This document shows, in pieces, positions 34,458 through 44,037 of a stretch of DNA of 64,000 nucleotides. Position numbers and translations under genes: made by a program. The stretch's first letter is position 1. Every line of letters begins with the position of its first letter. Under the pieces are notes generated by a model. The model worked only from the letters and a program-made list of their open reading frames with translations, ran no database searches and was not told the DNA's origin. Origin of the DNA: Bacillus sp. M6-12. Its GTDB lineage: Bacteria > Bacillota > Bacilli > Bacillales > DSM-1321. The stretch is from positions 1-64,000 of the forward strand of contig NZ_PGVF01000015.1 of the NCBI RefSeq assembly GCF_002860285.1, written 5' to 3'.

Positions 34458-36347
34458 TTATTCTTCTTCAGCTTTCTCAGCTAAATATTCCCAGCGTTCC
34501 ATCGTTTGTTCGAGTATTACATTTAGCTCGTGCTGCTTATCCATTAAGTCGCGGGCTTTTGTAAAATCACTGCCGGTCTCTGATAGTTCTTTATCAATCG
34601 AAGCTAGCTTTTCTTCTATTTGCTGAATTTTATCTTCTATTTCATCCCATTCTCGTTTTTCCATATAGGACAGCCTTTTCTTGCCTATTTTTTTATCTTC
34701 ACGTTTAACAGGCTGCTCCACAGGTTTAGCCGCTGGCGCTGCTTCCGGCTGGCTCTCCTGTTCCAGGTATTCGGAATAGCTGCCATAATAGGTGCCAACC
34801 TTGCCGCTGCCTTCAAAGACAAACAGCTGGGTTGATGTTTTATCCAAAAAATATCTGTCATGGGAAACAGTTATTACAACCCCGGAGAAGTGGTCAAGAT
34901 AATCCTCCAGCACGGTCAATGTCTGTGTATCAAGATCATTGGTCGGTTCGTCAAGCAGAAGCACGTTTGGCGCAGACATCAATATTTTCAGCAGATAAAG
35001 CCTGCGCTTTTCCCCGCCGGAAAGTTTTCTGATCGGAGTTCCATGGCTGTTCATCGAAAAAAGGAAGCGTTCAAGCATCTGTGCTGCTGAAATATAGCTG
35101 CCGTCTTTAAGAGCAATGGAATCAGCGGTTTCCCTAATATATTCGATCATCCGCAGATTTTCATTCATATCTTCATTTTCCTGAGTATAATAGCCGATTT
35201 TGACCGTCTGGCCAATTTCTATTTCTCCAGAATCCAGGCTTTGCCTGCCTGAGAGCAGATTAAGAAAAGTTGACTTTCCGGTTCCATTCCTCCCGACAAT
35301 TCCTATTCTGTCTCCCTGCTTAAAAAGGAAAGAAAAATCTGATATGACTGGTTTAGCGTTAAAAGCCTTGGTGATTTCCTTCAGCTCGATTACTTTCTTT
35401 CCGAGGCGCGATCCATTTAAATCAATTTCCAAAGAACCAATGCTGTTCTTTGTTTTTACATCAGATTCTATTGTCTCAAAACGCTGAATCCTTGCCTTCT
35501 GCTTAGTTGTTCTTGCTTTGGCGCCCCGTCTTATCCAGGCAAGCTCCTGTTTGTACAGGCTCTCCTTTTTGGCGCGCTCAGACGTTTCATTTTCTTCCCT
35601 GATTGCTTTGGCTTCCAGAAAATCACCATAATTTCCTTTATATTCGTAAAGCTTAGCATACGCAAGCTCCCAAATCTTTGTTGAAATCCGATCGAGAAAA
35701 TAGCGGTCATGGGTGACAAACAGTACGGCTCCCTGATATTTGGCCAGAAAATCCTCCAGCCATTTAATGCTTTCGTAGTCCAGGTGGTTCGTTGGTTCAT
35801 CTAAAATCAGCAAATCCGGAGTCTCGATTAATGTTTTTGCAAGCGCAGCCCTTTTTTTCTGGCCTCCTGAAAGTTCAGAAAGCGGTTTAAAGAAATCAGG
35901 TAGCCCCAGTTTTGTCAAAATAGTTTTAGCATTTGCGCTTATTTCCCACGCATTTTGTTCATCCATCTTCTGCTGAAGCTTAAACAGCCTTTCCTGGACA
36001 GCCTCGTTGTGAGCGGCCTCCTGCAGCTGAAGAAGTGTTTTCTCATAATCCTTTATAAGAGTAAAAACGGGATAGTCGCTCGCATACAGATACTCGAGTA
36101 CCGTTTTCGATTCGTCGAATGCAGGATTTTGTGATAAATATGAGATTGTATAATCGTTTGGATGGTCACTTCTTCCGCCATCTGCTTCTTCTTTTTCGGC
36201 AATAATATTTAGAAGCGTGGATTTACCAGTCCCATTAACTCCAATAATTCCAATCTTATCTCCCTCAGCTATCGTTAATGATATAGAAGAAAAAAGCAGC
36301 TTTTCCCCGTGGTATTTCGTAACATCTTCCATGCTGTATATCTTCAT
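34458..36347 (-). CDS. yfmR: ABC-F family ATPase, YfmR/Uup type
   Basis: A 629-residue soluble protein with two ATP-binding cassettes: Walker A GVNGTGKSTLLN and GRNGTGKSTFLN, signatures LSGGQKKRAALAK and LSGGEKRRLYLLK, Walker B LLILDEPTNHLD and VLLLDEPTNDLD, joined by the charged linker typical of ABC-F. No transmembrane part. The C-terminal coiled coil (KIQQIEEKLASIDKELSE) places it in the Uup/YfmR branch, proteins that act on stalled ribosomes. Its start overlaps the ypgQ stop by four bases (ATGA). YfmR assignment rests on length and tail. Confidence 0.82.
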   Translation of the reverse strand: MKIYSMEDVTKYHGEKLLFSSISLTIAEGDKIGIIGVNGTGKSTLLNIIAEKEEADGGRSDHPNDYTISYLSQNPAFDESKTVLEYLYASDYPVFTLIKDYEKTLLQLQEAAHNEAVQERLFKLQQKMDEQNAWEISANAKTILTKLGLPDFFKPLSELSGGQKKRAALAKTLIETPDLLILDEPTNHLDYESIKWLEDFLAKYQGAVLFVTHDRYFLDRISTKIWELAYAKLYEYKGNYGDFLEAKAIREENETSERAKKESLYKQELAWIRRGAKARTTKQKARIQRFETIESDVKTKNSIGSLEIDLNGSRLGKKVIELKEITKAFNAKPVISDFSFLFKQGDRIGIVGRNGTGKSTFLNLLSGRQSLDSGEIEIGQTVKIGYYTQENEDMNENLRMIEYIRETADSIALKDGSYISAAQMLERFLFSMNSHGTPIRKLSGGEKRRLYLLKILMSAPNVLLLDEPTNDLDTQTLTVLEDYLDHFSGVVITVSHDRYFLDKTSTQLFVFEGSGKVGTYYGSYSEYLEQESQPEAAPAAKPVEQPVKREDKKIGKKRLSYMEKREWDEIEDKIQQIEEKLASIDKELSETGSDFTKARDLMDKQHELNVILEQTMERWEYLAEKAEEE

Positions 36348-36985
36348 AATTTAACATCCCATTCTTTATAAAACTGGTGTAAGAATTTTTCCATATATTC
36401 ATGCCGTTCGGCGGCTAACTTTTTTGCAGATTCTGTATTCATCATATTTTTAAGCTTAAGCAGCTTTTCATAAAAGTGATGGACAGAAGAACTTTTGCCC
36501 TCCCGATATTCTTTTAAAGTCATATTTTCCCTAACAAGAATCGAAGGGTCATACAGTGCCTGCCCCTTTTTTCCGCCATAGGCAAAGGTCCTGGCAATGC
36601 CGATCGCTCCAATGGCGTCAAGACGGTCAGCATCCTGAACAATTGCCGCTTCAGCCGGCAGCTGCTCCGTCTTTCCAGCGCTAAACGGGATAAGGGAAAT
36701 TATCTCCCTCACTTGCCCGGCCATTTTATCTGATAATTCCTTATTAAGCCAGCTGTCGAGAAATAACCAGCCTTCTTCCTCGCTTTTATTCAGTTTCCCA
36801 TCTGGAATATCGTGCAGCAGTGCAGCCATTTCAATGAGAAACAAATTCCCGATCTTTTCTTCTGCAGCGATTTGGAGGGAAAGCTTTCGGACCCGTTCAA
36901 TATGGTGCCAGTCATGGCCGCTTGCATCACCTGCTGTTCTTTCTCTTACAAAAGCTTCCGCTCGTTTAATTATCAAATCATTCAT
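36344..36985 (-). CDS. ypgQ: HD domain phosphohydrolase YpgQ
   Basis: A 213-residue HD-domain protein. Metal ligands are in SGHDWHHIERV, ALLHDIPDG (the HD pair) and VQDADRLDAIGA. Biochemical work on B. subtilis YpgQ reported Mn-dependent pyrophosphohydrolase activity on (d)NTPs; that function is inferred here. First gene of ypgQ-(ABC-F)-ypgR, with a four-base overlap to the next gene. Confidence 0.87.
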   Translation of the reverse strand: MNDLIIKRAEAFVRERTAGDASGHDWHHIERVRKLSLQIAAEEKIGNLFLIEMAALLHDIPDGKLNKSEEEGWLFLDSWLNKELSDKMAGQVREIISLIPFSAGKTEQLPAEAAIVQDADRLDAIGAIGIARTFAYGGKKGQALYDPSILVRENMTLKEYREGKSSSVHHFYEKLLKLKNMMNTESAKKLAAERHEYMEKFLHQFYKEWDVKL

Positions 36986-37234
36986 CTTTTTCTCCTAACA
37001 TTTTTACACAATTATGGCTTGCTGAAATTTCCGTTTCGAGTCATTTCACGACAACGGCAGCCTTTTATTTAAAAGTTAAATGAACCATCTTATTTGCATT
37101 ATCCACTATTTTACCACGGAGATGGCATAAAAGAAGCAATCCTGCCTGAATTACTATTGTCCAAAACTCACTTACATTTAAGGGATATTAAACAATAATT
37201 GTAAATATTATAGAAGAAAAGGAGGGTTCATAAT

Positions 37235-37819
37235 TTGCAAAATGGAAAAACAGTGATTTTGACATATTCAGCACTTGGTATTGCCCTAAATGTCGTCCTG
37301 GGTACAGTGGTGTCTATGCTGAAAATTCCACTATTATTTTTAGATACTATTGGCACTGTTATTATTGCTGTGTTATTCGGTCCATGGTGGGGTGCTCTCA
37401 CAGGGCTGCTGACGAATGTGGTAATGGGGGTAACTACGTCCCCAACTGCCGTTTTCTTTGGGCTGGTCAACATCGCCATCGCGATCGTTACAGGGCTAAT
37501 GGCAAGAAAGTTCGATTTTACGAAATGGTATATTGCATTAGTGACGGGTTTGCTGCTTTCGGTAATTGCCCCATTAATCGGGACACCAATTGCTGTTGCA
37601 GTATTCGGAGGTCTGAATGGCAGCGGTTTTGATGCAGTAGTTTTATGGCTGCGGTCTACAGGCGAGAGTATTTTTACCGCAACTTTTATATCAAGGATTA
37701 CCGGAAACTTTGTTGATAAAATTGTTACCTGCCTTCTCGTTATGTTTTTAGTTATGCGTGTGCCGCAATTTATGAAATTATATAAAAAAACAAAGGATAC
37801 AAGACGGCATGCAGCGTAG
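37235..37819 (+). CDS. ECF transporter S component, CD3073 family
   Basis: A 194-residue membrane protein with six helices, of the type that binds a small molecule and docks onto the shared EcfA-A'-T energising module. The first helices contain YSALGIALNVVLGTVVSM and FGPWWGALTGLLTNVV, the usual S-component pattern. It belongs to the subfamily found next to TudS-like proteins. The start is TTG at 37235, seven to eight bases after GGAGGG. It overlaps the following gene by 11 bases. The ECF module is not in the window. Confidence 0.78.
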   Translation: MQNGKTVILTYSALGIALNVVLGTVVSMLKIPLLFLDTIGTVIIAVLFGPWWGALTGLLTNVVMGVTTSPTAVFFGLVNIAIAIVTGLMARKFDFTKWYIALVTGLLLSVIAPLIGTPIAVAVFGGLNGSGFDAVVLWLRSTGESIFTATFISRITGNFVDKIVTCLLVMFLVMRVPQFMKLYKKTKDTRRHAA

Positions 37820-38285
37820 CAAAAAGATCTTGCTTATCTCCCACTGCATTCTGAATCAAAATACGGTCATCGATTGTGAAGCGAGGGCCAAGGGGGCTGT
37901 CCCGTCAGTCATAAACTGGGCGATGGCTGAAGGCTATGGAATTTTGCAGCTGCCTTGCCCTGAGTTTACATTTAGCGGTTTAAGCCGCCCGCCCATGACT
38001 TATGAAGAATATGATACCGCAGAATATCGGAAGCATTGCCGCAGCATTTTGGCCCCTGTTATCAGCCAGCTGAAGGAGTACTCAAAGCACGGATATGAGA
38101 TAATTGGTTCGGTCGGAATCCAGAGCAGCCCTTCATGTGATCCTAAACGCGGAGTTTTTATGGATGAGCTTCAAGTTCTCGCTGGAGAAAATGGAATCTC
38201 ATTAGAAAAACAATGGTATTTGCCAAATACAGAAAAGCCTGTGTTTGAAAGTAAAGTCCATACAGTTAACAATGGTTTCACGTAA
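37809..38285 (+). CDS. TudS-related putative desulfidase, CD3072 family
   Basis: A 158-residue protein of the DUF523/TudS group. TudS is a [4Fe-4S] enzyme that removes sulfur from thiouracil; three cysteines hold its cluster. Equivalent positions here appear to be Cys13 (ISHCILN), Cys50 (LPCPE) and Cys110 (SSPSCDP), with Cys23 and Cys77 extra. The ATG lies inside the end of the S-component gene, so uptake and desulfuration of the same thio compound is the natural reading. Substrate unknown. Confidence 0.75.
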   Translation: MQRSKKILLISHCILNQNTVIDCEARAKGAVPSVINWAMAEGYGILQLPCPEFTFSGLSRPPMTYEEYDTAEYRKHCRSILAPVISQLKEYSKHGYEIIGSVGIQSSPSCDPKRGVFMDELQVLAGENGISLEKQWYLPNTEKPVFESKVHTVNNGFT

Positions 38286-38293
38286 AAGAACAG

Positions 38294-38333
38294 AAAAAAG
38301 AGCCTGGATCACGTTCATAACGTTTCCAGGCTA
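38294..38333 (-). terminator. Terminator between the converging desulfidase and degV genes
   Basis: AGCCTGGA (38301-38308) pairs with TCCAGGCT (38325-38332) with inner ACGTT/AACGT; T-run clear on the minus strand, weaker on the plus strand. Confidence 0.85.
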
Positions 38334-38360
38334 TATGTATTTACCTAGCTTCCATAATTC

Positions 38361-39212
38361 CTATTCTTTTTCAATAAACCAGCTGATTCCGAGAGTTTGA
38401 TCTCCCGCATGAACGCCTACTGCCGTCCCGATCGAGTAGGCACTGACAGCTATAGCAGGATATGATTCCTTTATTTGCTTTTTTAAGCCCTCCGTCTGTT
38501 CCTCTGACGACCCGTATAAGAGATAGCACTCCTTTATCTTTCCTTTATCAGCGGCTGATTTAAAGAGACCCAGTATTTTGGCTTCCGCCTTCTTTTCACT
38601 TCTCGTTTTTTCCCTAATTTCAAGGGCTCCCTTCTCAATTGAGATGATTGGTTTAATATTAAGCATACTGCCAAGAATGAATGTTGTACCCGACATCCGC
38701 CCGCTTCTATGAAGCTGTTCAAGACTGCCAATAAGTACATATAATTCGTTCGTATCTCGGATCTGCTCCAGCTTTTCTTTGGCTTCCTCAGGGGAAAGGC
38801 CATTATTTAAGTAAGCCATCATTTTTTTAATGAGGAACGTCATTGGATAGGAGATTAATAGGGAATCAATCACCATTATTGGGAAGTCTAGCATTTGAGC
38901 AGCCTGCAAGCTTGAAGAAAAGGTTCCGCTCAGTCGGCTGGACAGATGAACGGCTATAATCCTATCATATTCTCCGGATAATTTTTTAAACAGATCCAGG
39001 AATGTCCCCACAGCCGGCTGTGAAGTTTTTGGAGCTACTTTCTCCTCCTTCATCATCCGATGCATTTCTTTTGGATGAAGATTGACACCATCCAAATATT
39101 CTTTCCCGTTAATCATGACAATTAACGGGACAACATATACATCGGGATTTTTCAGTAACTCCTCGTCCAGACATCCGCTGCTGTCCGTAACCCATGCAAT
39201 CCTTTCAGCCAT
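38361..39212 (-). CDS. DegV family fatty-acid binding protein (second copy)
   Basis: A 283-residue DegV paralogue of the protein at 19980. It has IAWVTDSSGCLDEEL, KTSQPAVGTFLDLF, AVHLSSRLSGTFSS and the C-terminal VGVHAGDQTLGISWF. Likely a fatty-acid carrier for a FakA-type kinase. It follows the glutathione peroxidase gene by 12 bases and ends the fhs-unknown-gpx-degV run. Confidence 0.9.
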   Translation of the reverse strand: MAERIAWVTDSSGCLDEELLKNPDVYVVPLIVMINGKEYLDGVNLHPKEMHRMMKEEKVAPKTSQPAVGTFLDLFKKLSGEYDRIIAVHLSSRLSGTFSSSLQAAQMLDFPIMVIDSLLISYPMTFLIKKMMAYLNNGLSPEEAKEKLEQIRDTNELYVLIGSLEQLHRSGRMSGTTFILGSMLNIKPIISIEKGALEIREKTRSEKKAEAKILGLFKSAADKGKIKECYLLYGSSEEQTEGLKKQIKESYPAIAVSAYSIGTAVGVHAGDQTLGISWFIEKE

Positions 39213-39224
39213 TAATCCAGCCTC

Positions 39225-39713
39225 CTACTCCAACAATTTTTTAATATCCTCCTCAATATCCAATGGTTTTGTCTGAGGGGAATACCTTTCAATTACGTTT
39301 CCGTTCCTGTCAACCAGAAACTTGGTAAAATTCCATTTGATCCCCTTTGATCCAAGGACTCCAGGCGCATTTTTAGCCAGATAAGCAAAAAGCGGATGCG
39401 CATTTTCTCCTTTTACATCAATCTTTGCAAACAGGGGAAATGTTACACCATAGTTTAGCCTGCAAAAGGAGGATATTTCGATCTCGTCCCCTGGCTCCTG
39501 GCCAAGAAATTGATTAGACGGAAACCCGAGGATAGTAAATCCTTTTTCAGAATATTGTTCGAACAGCTGCTGCAATTCAGTGTATTGAGGTGTAAACCCG
39601 CATTTGCTGGCTGTATTGACAATTAAGAGAACCTTGCCTTCAAACTCAGAGAGCCGGACCATTTCCCCGTTAATTAATCTCGCTTCGTACTGATAAACAG
39701 ACATTTTTGACAC
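39225..39713 (-). CDS. Glutathione peroxidase family protein
   Basis: A 162-residue thiol peroxidase (BsaA-like). The active-site cysteine, not selenocysteine, is in VNTASKCGFTPQ, followed by GFPSNQFLGQEPG and WNFTKFLVDRNG with the Trp and Asn of the catalytic tetrad. Bacillus makes bacillithiol rather than glutathione, so thioredoxin is the likely reductant. Operon with degV and probably the two genes upstream. Confidence 0.92.
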   Translation of the reverse strand: MSKMSVYQYEARLINGEMVRLSEFEGKVLLIVNTASKCGFTPQYTELQQLFEQYSEKGFTILGFPSNQFLGQEPGDEIEISSFCRLNYGVTFPLFAKIDVKGENAHPLFAYLAKNAPGVLGSKGIKWNFTKFLVDRNGNVIERYSPQTKPLDIEEDIKKLLE

Positions 39714-39760
39714 CTCTTCTCGCAGATATTAAAACCTTTTGATATGGTTTTTTGTAATGG

Positions 39761-40312
39761 CTACCTTTCTTCATTTGCCCAATTTTCTAACGCCTGTAAA
39801 GCATGAACACAGCAAGATGCCATCGGCTGCAGGTCACTGATTTGCTCCTCCGTCAGCAGCCTGCCGAAAAATACCTTTATCTCGGCGCATTCAGCCATAA
39901 AGCCCTTATTATCCTGTATTTTTCGCGATACAAATACGATTCTCCTGTCTTTACCCCATATTTCCTCAAGGATGCAAAGTAATTTCTCACCATCCGTTTT
40001 TTGCCCAGCCATGTCAAGATTGAATTTAATTTCTGCATGGCAGCCGGCAAGCTCAGCCGCCATGTCACCCGCATTTTCCAGCAGCTCCGCACTAAGGTTT
40101 TCCAGCCCTGCCTCTAGCCTTATCGCTGCTGTAATCCGCTTTTTCGTTTGCGGCTTTTTCAGCTCCATCTCCACTTCATATTCCCTGGACAGACTGGACA
40201 GATTAATATTCTCTACCCGATTCGTTACCGTGACATCTCCTGCAAAATCAAGGTCATAGACTGCCCCCTCAAGGACAATCTTCATGTTTTCAAAGGCTGT
40301 AGGATCGAACAT
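39761..40312 (-). CDS. Unknown protein coupled to fhs
   Basis: A 183-residue acidic soluble protein that I do not recognise. The N-terminus is [23 protein letters not shown]; beta-rich at first (ELKKPQTKKRITAAIRLEAG), helical later, ending with CCVHALQALENWANEE. Its ATG overlaps the fhs stop by one base (TAATG), so translation is coupled to formate-THF ligase. No signal peptide or membrane helix. Possibly a Bacillaceae-specific family. Confidence 0.75.
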   Translation of the reverse strand: MFDPTAFENMKIVLEGAVYDLDFAGDVTVTNRVENINLSSLSREYEVEMELKKPQTKKRITAAIRLEAGLENLSAELLENAGDMAAELAGCHAEIKFNLDMAGQKTDGEKLLCILEEIWGKDRRIVFVSRKIQDNKGFMAECAEIKVFFGRLLTEEQISDLQPMASCCVHALQALENWANEER

Positions 40313-42006
40313 TAAAACAGCCCTATTGCGTTTTCTGAACTGTCAACATCCATCCTCAAAGCGGCGGGCGCCTTTGGCAAGCCAGGCATAGTCATAATTT
40401 CACCGGTCAAGGCGACGATGAAGCCTGCGCCAATTTTTGGTTTTAACTCCCTGACGGATATTGTAAAGTCTGTCGGCCTGCCGACCTTCGCAGGGTCGTC
40501 AGATAATGAATATTGAGTTTTAGCCATGCAAACAGGGAGATCTCCCCATCCTTCTTCTTGAAACATTTTCATCTGCTTTCTTGCTGCAGGTGAAAAATCA
40601 ACATTCCCAGCGCCATAAACTGTTTTCGCGACTTTAACAATTTTTTCTTCCAATGATTCGGAGAGATCGTATAAAGCTTCAAAGCAGCGATCGTTATTTT
40701 CGATTAGCTTCAAGAGCCCTTCTGCCAGTTCAATACCACCTCCGCCGCCTTTCTCCCAGACCTCAGTCAATGCATAGGAGATTCCTGCATTCAAGCATAG
40801 CTTGCCGAATAATTCAAGTTCCAGTAGGCTGTCATCTGCAAAGCGATTAAGCGCAACGATAAACGGCAACCCGAATGCTGAAATGGTTTCCGCATGTTTT
40901 TTTACATTCTCGAAGCCTGCTGATAGAGCAGACAAATCTTCTCGGTTCAGCTCTTCCTTCGCAGCTCCGCCGTGCATTTTTAGTGCCCGGATCGTGGCGA
41001 CGATTACTACTGCTTTCGGGCTGATTCCAGCTCCCCTTGCTTTAATATGCAAAAACTTTTCAGCGCCAAGATCAGCACCAAACCCTGCTTCTGTTACAAC
41101 ATAATCTGCAAGCTTTAAGGCTGTTTTTGTCGCGGCAACGCTATTGCAGCCATGGGCAATGTTTGCAAAGGGCCCGCCATGGACCAGTGCTGGAGTATGG
41201 GCAATCGTCTGGACAAGGTTAGGTTTGATGGCTTCCTTCAAAATCAATGTCAATGCCCCTTCAAAACCAAGGTCCGCTACCGTGACTGGCCGATGTTCAT
41301 ATGTATAGCCAATAACCATTTTTGAAAGCCTCTTTTTCAGGTCTTGCAGTCCATCCGCAAGACAAAGGACAGCCATAATTTCTGATGCTACTGTTATATC
41401 AAATCCGTCTTCCCGAGGTATGCCATTTAAAGGGCCCCCCAAGCCGATTACAATATTGCGCAGGGCACGGTCATTCATATCGAGGGCACGCTTCCATACT
41501 ATTCTGCGCGGATCAATCCCTAAGGCATTCCCCTGGTGGATATGATTATCGATAAAAGCCGCAAGGGCGTTATTTGCTGTTGTTATGGCATGTATATCAC
41601 CTGTAAAATGGAGATTTATTTCATCCATTGGCAGTACCTGTGAGAAGCCCCCGCCCGCAGCTCCTCCCTTAAGGCCCATAACCGGGCCAAGTGAAGGCTC
41701 CCGGAGCGCAATCATGGTTTTGTGGCCCAGCTTTTGCAAAGCATCGCCAAGACCTACAGTAACGGTTGATTTCCCTTCTCCTGCCTTTGTCGGATTTATC
41801 GAAGTAACAAGGATTAAATTACCGTCCTTTTCCCGTTCTAGCCGTTTCATTATATTTGAAGATAACTTCGCTTTATATTTACCATATTGATCCAGTTCAT
41901 CTGTTTGAATTCCAATTGAATTTGCAATTTCCTGTATCGGCTTCATTTTTGCCGATAGTGCAATTTCAATGTCGCTGTGTATTGTCTTTTCTGAACCAAT
42001 TCCCAA
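40312..42006 (-). CDS. fhs: Formate--tetrahydrofolate ligase
   Basis: A 564-residue enzyme that makes 10-formyl-THF from formate, ATP and THF. The ATP loop is in [19 protein letters not shown], with [28 protein letters not shown] spread over residues 105-135 and the family phrases [14 protein letters not shown] and [11 protein letters not shown]. The start is best at the TTG at 42006, eight bases after AAAGGAG; the GTG three codons earlier would lie on the ribosome site. B. subtilis lacks this gene. First of the fhs-unknown-gpx-degV unit. Confidence 0.95.
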   Translation of the reverse strand: MGIGSEKTIHSDIEIALSAKMKPIQEIANSIGIQTDELDQYGKYKAKLSSNIMKRLEREKDGNLILVTSINPTKAGEGKSTVTVGLGDALQKLGHKTMIALREPSLGPVMGLKGGAAGGGFSQVLPMDEINLHFTGDIHAITTANNALAAFIDNHIHQGNALGIDPRRIVWKRALDMNDRALRNIVIGLGGPLNGIPREDGFDITVASEIMAVLCLADGLQDLKKRLSKMVIGYTYEHRPVTVADLGFEGALTLILKEAIKPNLVQTIAHTPALVHGGPFANIAHGCNSVAATKTALKLADYVVTEAGFGADLGAEKFLHIKARGAGISPKAVVIVATIRALKMHGGAAKEELNREDLSALSAGFENVKKHAETISAFGLPFIVALNRFADDSLLELELFGKLCLNAGISYALTEVWEKGGGGGIELAEGLLKLIENNDRCFEALYDLSESLEEKIVKVAKTVYGAGNVDFSPAARKQMKMFQEEGWGDLPVCMAKTQYSLSDDPAKVGRPTDFTISVRELKPKIGAGFIVALTGEIMTMPGLPKAPAALRMDVDSSENAIGLF

Positions 42007-42125
42007 ACCAAACACTCCTTTTTTCTACTTGATTCTTAAGTCATATTGTACCATTTTAACCTAGTTAGCTTCCCTGAAATTATCAGTAAGTATTAATTTT
42101 TGAGGTAAATAATTTCCCTAAATGA

Positions 42126-42153
42126 TTGCAGTGAAATTTGTTTCCTTTATAAT
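42126..42153 (+). promoter_or_regulatory. Sigma-A promoter of metA
   Basis: TTGCAG (42126-42131), 16 bases, TATAAT (42148-42153), 45 bases before the metA ATG. No S-box motif is found between promoter and gene. Confidence 0.55.
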
Positions 42154-42197
42154 AAACATATTCAAATTGAAAATTCAGATAAAAGGAAGACTGATAT

Positions 42198-43106
42198 ATG
42201 CCTATTAAAATACCTAAACAGCTGCCTGCTGCCGATATTCTAGAACAGGAAAATATATTTGTGATGGATGATGAAAGGGCAGTGACTCAGGACATCCGTC
42301 CCTTAAATATCCTAATATTAAATTTAATGCCAGAAAAGGAACGGACAGAAGCACAGTTGCTCCGGTTTCTTGCAAATTCTCCCCTGCAGATTAATATCGT
42401 TTTTCTAAGGCTTGCTTCTCATACCTCGAAAAACACCAGCAAGCTGCATCTGGACCAATTTTATACAACGTTTTCTGAAATAAGTGATAGGAAATTTGAT
42501 GGCATGATTATTACAGGCGCACCAGTTGAAAAATTGCACTTTGAAGAGGTTGGCTATTGGAAGGAGCTCCAGGAGATCATGGACTGGTCAGCACGAAATG
42601 TAACCTCAACCATGCATATTTGCTGGGGAGCCCAAGCGGCACTTTACCACCATTTTGGCATAGGGAAGCACGAACTTCCGAAAAAGTGTTTTGGAGTGTT
42701 CAGCCATGAAGTGGCCCACCCTTCAGAGAAACTCGTTAGAGGTTTTGATGATATTTTTTATGCGCCCCACTCCCGCTACACAGACATCGATATTGAAAAA
42801 GCAGAAACAAGCAGCAATTTAATTGTTTTGGCTAAATCAGCTGAAGCAGGTGTATTCCTGATTGCCTCCAAGGATGGGAAACAAATTATGGTTACCGGCC
42901 ACCCTGAGTATGACTCCAATACACTGGGAATTGAGTACTCAAGGGATAGAGAAAAGGGCCTTAATACTGACATTCCTAAGAATTATTATCCTAACAACGA
43001 TCCAGATGGCAAGCCTATGCATACATGGAGGAGCCATGCAAGCCTCTTGTTCTCAAACTGGCTGAATTATTATGTATATCAAGAAACTCCTTATGAGTGG
43101 AACTGA
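42198..43106 (+). CDS. metA: Homoserine O-acetyltransferase, MetA type
   Basis: A 302-residue MetA protein that acylates homoserine for methionine synthesis. The nucleophile is Cys142 in [16 protein letters not shown]; the rest of the triad is in FSHEV and GHPEYD. Residue 111 is Glu (GAPVEKL); in this family Glu111 goes with acetyl-CoA (B. cereus) and Gly111 with succinyl-CoA (E. coli), so O-acetylhomoserine is expected. AAAGGAAG precedes the ATG. Confidence 0.95.
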   Translation: MPIKIPKQLPAADILEQENIFVMDDERAVTQDIRPLNILILNLMPEKERTEAQLLRFLANSPLQINIVFLRLASHTSKNTSKLHLDQFYTTFSEISDRKFDGMIITGAPVEKLHFEEVGYWKELQEIMDWSARNVTSTMHICWGAQAALYHHFGIGKHELPKKCFGVFSHEVAHPSEKLVRGFDDIFYAPHSRYTDIDIEKAETSSNLIVLAKSAEAGVFLIASKDGKQIMVTGHPEYDSNTLGIEYSRDREKGLNTDIPKNYYPNNDPDGKPMHTWRSHASLLFSNWLNYYVYQETPYEWN

Positions 43107-43147
43107 AGGGCAAGAGGCCTTTGCGATCAGCTAATATGACAAGGTGA

Positions 43148-43199
43148 GGCTGCCCTGATTTGTCCCTTCTTTTTGCTTAAGGTACAAATCAGGGCAGCC
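43148..43199. repeat. Perfect 16-base inverted repeat after metA
   Basis: GGCTGCCCTGATTTGT (43148-43163) and its exact complement (43184-43199) are separated by 20 bases. No run of T follows on either strand, so it is not a standard terminator even though it lies 41 bases after metA. Confidence 0.8.
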
Positions 43200-43341
43200 G
43201 GCAACTTTGATTTTGGGGATTTTAAGCAGTCTGATAAATACACATTTTTCTATACGACACTTTAACTTCCTTTGCTTCCATCCATATATTAACGGCAAAT
43301 TGTCTAAAGCAGCAAAGCTCAATTGGTATTTTGCATTTATC

Positions 43342-44037
43342 CTAACTCTGTACCTGGGTAAAGTATACTTCCTCATAAGGCTGCACAACTACAAATCCGT
43401 TTCCAGTAAACTTCATTTGCACAGACTCCCCGCTTGCTCTGCCAAAAAAGGTTTTCAGCGAAATATCGGTAACAAAATCAGGCTGGAGATCTCCCGACCA
43501 GGCAACTGTGGCGTTTGGATCGGTATAAACCGGATTTCCTGGTTCAACAATCAATGTCAGCGGTTCATAGTGCGACGTAAAGGCAACCATGCCGGTACCT
43601 TCAAGCCTTACATTAAATAAGCCGCCAGACATCAATCCTGCTATTTTTCTCATCAATTTGATGTCCCAGGAAATGCTTGGTTCAAAAGCAAGTAAATCAT
43701 TGCCATTAACCGAAATCGATTCATTTTTAAGATTAAGTATCGTAATCTTTTTCCCTTGGTCCGCAACATATAGCTTCCCTTTTCCTGTAGCTTTCATGAG
43801 GGCTGCACCTTCCCCTGTAAGTGCCTTTTTAAACAGCTTTCCCAGGCCGTGTTCCAAAATGCCTTCTCTTTCGAATTTAATATTGCCCCTATAGGAAACC
43901 ATGCTGCCCATTTTGGCCCATATCTGATTTTCGAGGTTAATCTCAAGAATCCGCGGGGTCTCCATTTCAAAGAGACCCTGCCCTCTGTCCTGCTGCTTCG
44001 TTTGCTCCACAAACTGTTCAATAGCGTATTTGCTCAT
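43342..44037 (-). CDS. AIM24 family protein
   Basis: A 231-residue AIM24/TerD-like beta-sandwich protein with KMGSMVSYRGNIKFE, GKGKLYVADQGKKITIL and GTGMVAFTSHYEPL. The family spans bacteria and mitochondria and has no firm activity. It starts inside the stop of the methyltransferase gene (four-base overlap), so both form a unit. The tail VVQPYEEVYFTQVQS is poorly conserved. Confidence 0.87.
   Translation of the reverse strand: MSKYAIEQFVEQTKQQDRGQGLFEMETPRILEINLENQIWAKMGSMVSYRGNIKFEREGILEHGLGKLFKKALTGEGAALMKATGKGKLYVADQGKKITILNLKNESISVNGNDLLAFEPSISWDIKLMRKIAGLMSGGLFNVRLEGTGMVAFTSHYEPLTLIVEPGNPVYTDPNATVAWSGDLQPDFVTDISLKTFFGRASGESVQMKFTGNGFVVVQPYEEVYFTQVQS

Noticed and set aside
43207..43620. 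Plus-strand 137-codon frame after metA
   Set aside because: Lies mostly antisense to the AIM24 gene, with no ribosome site.
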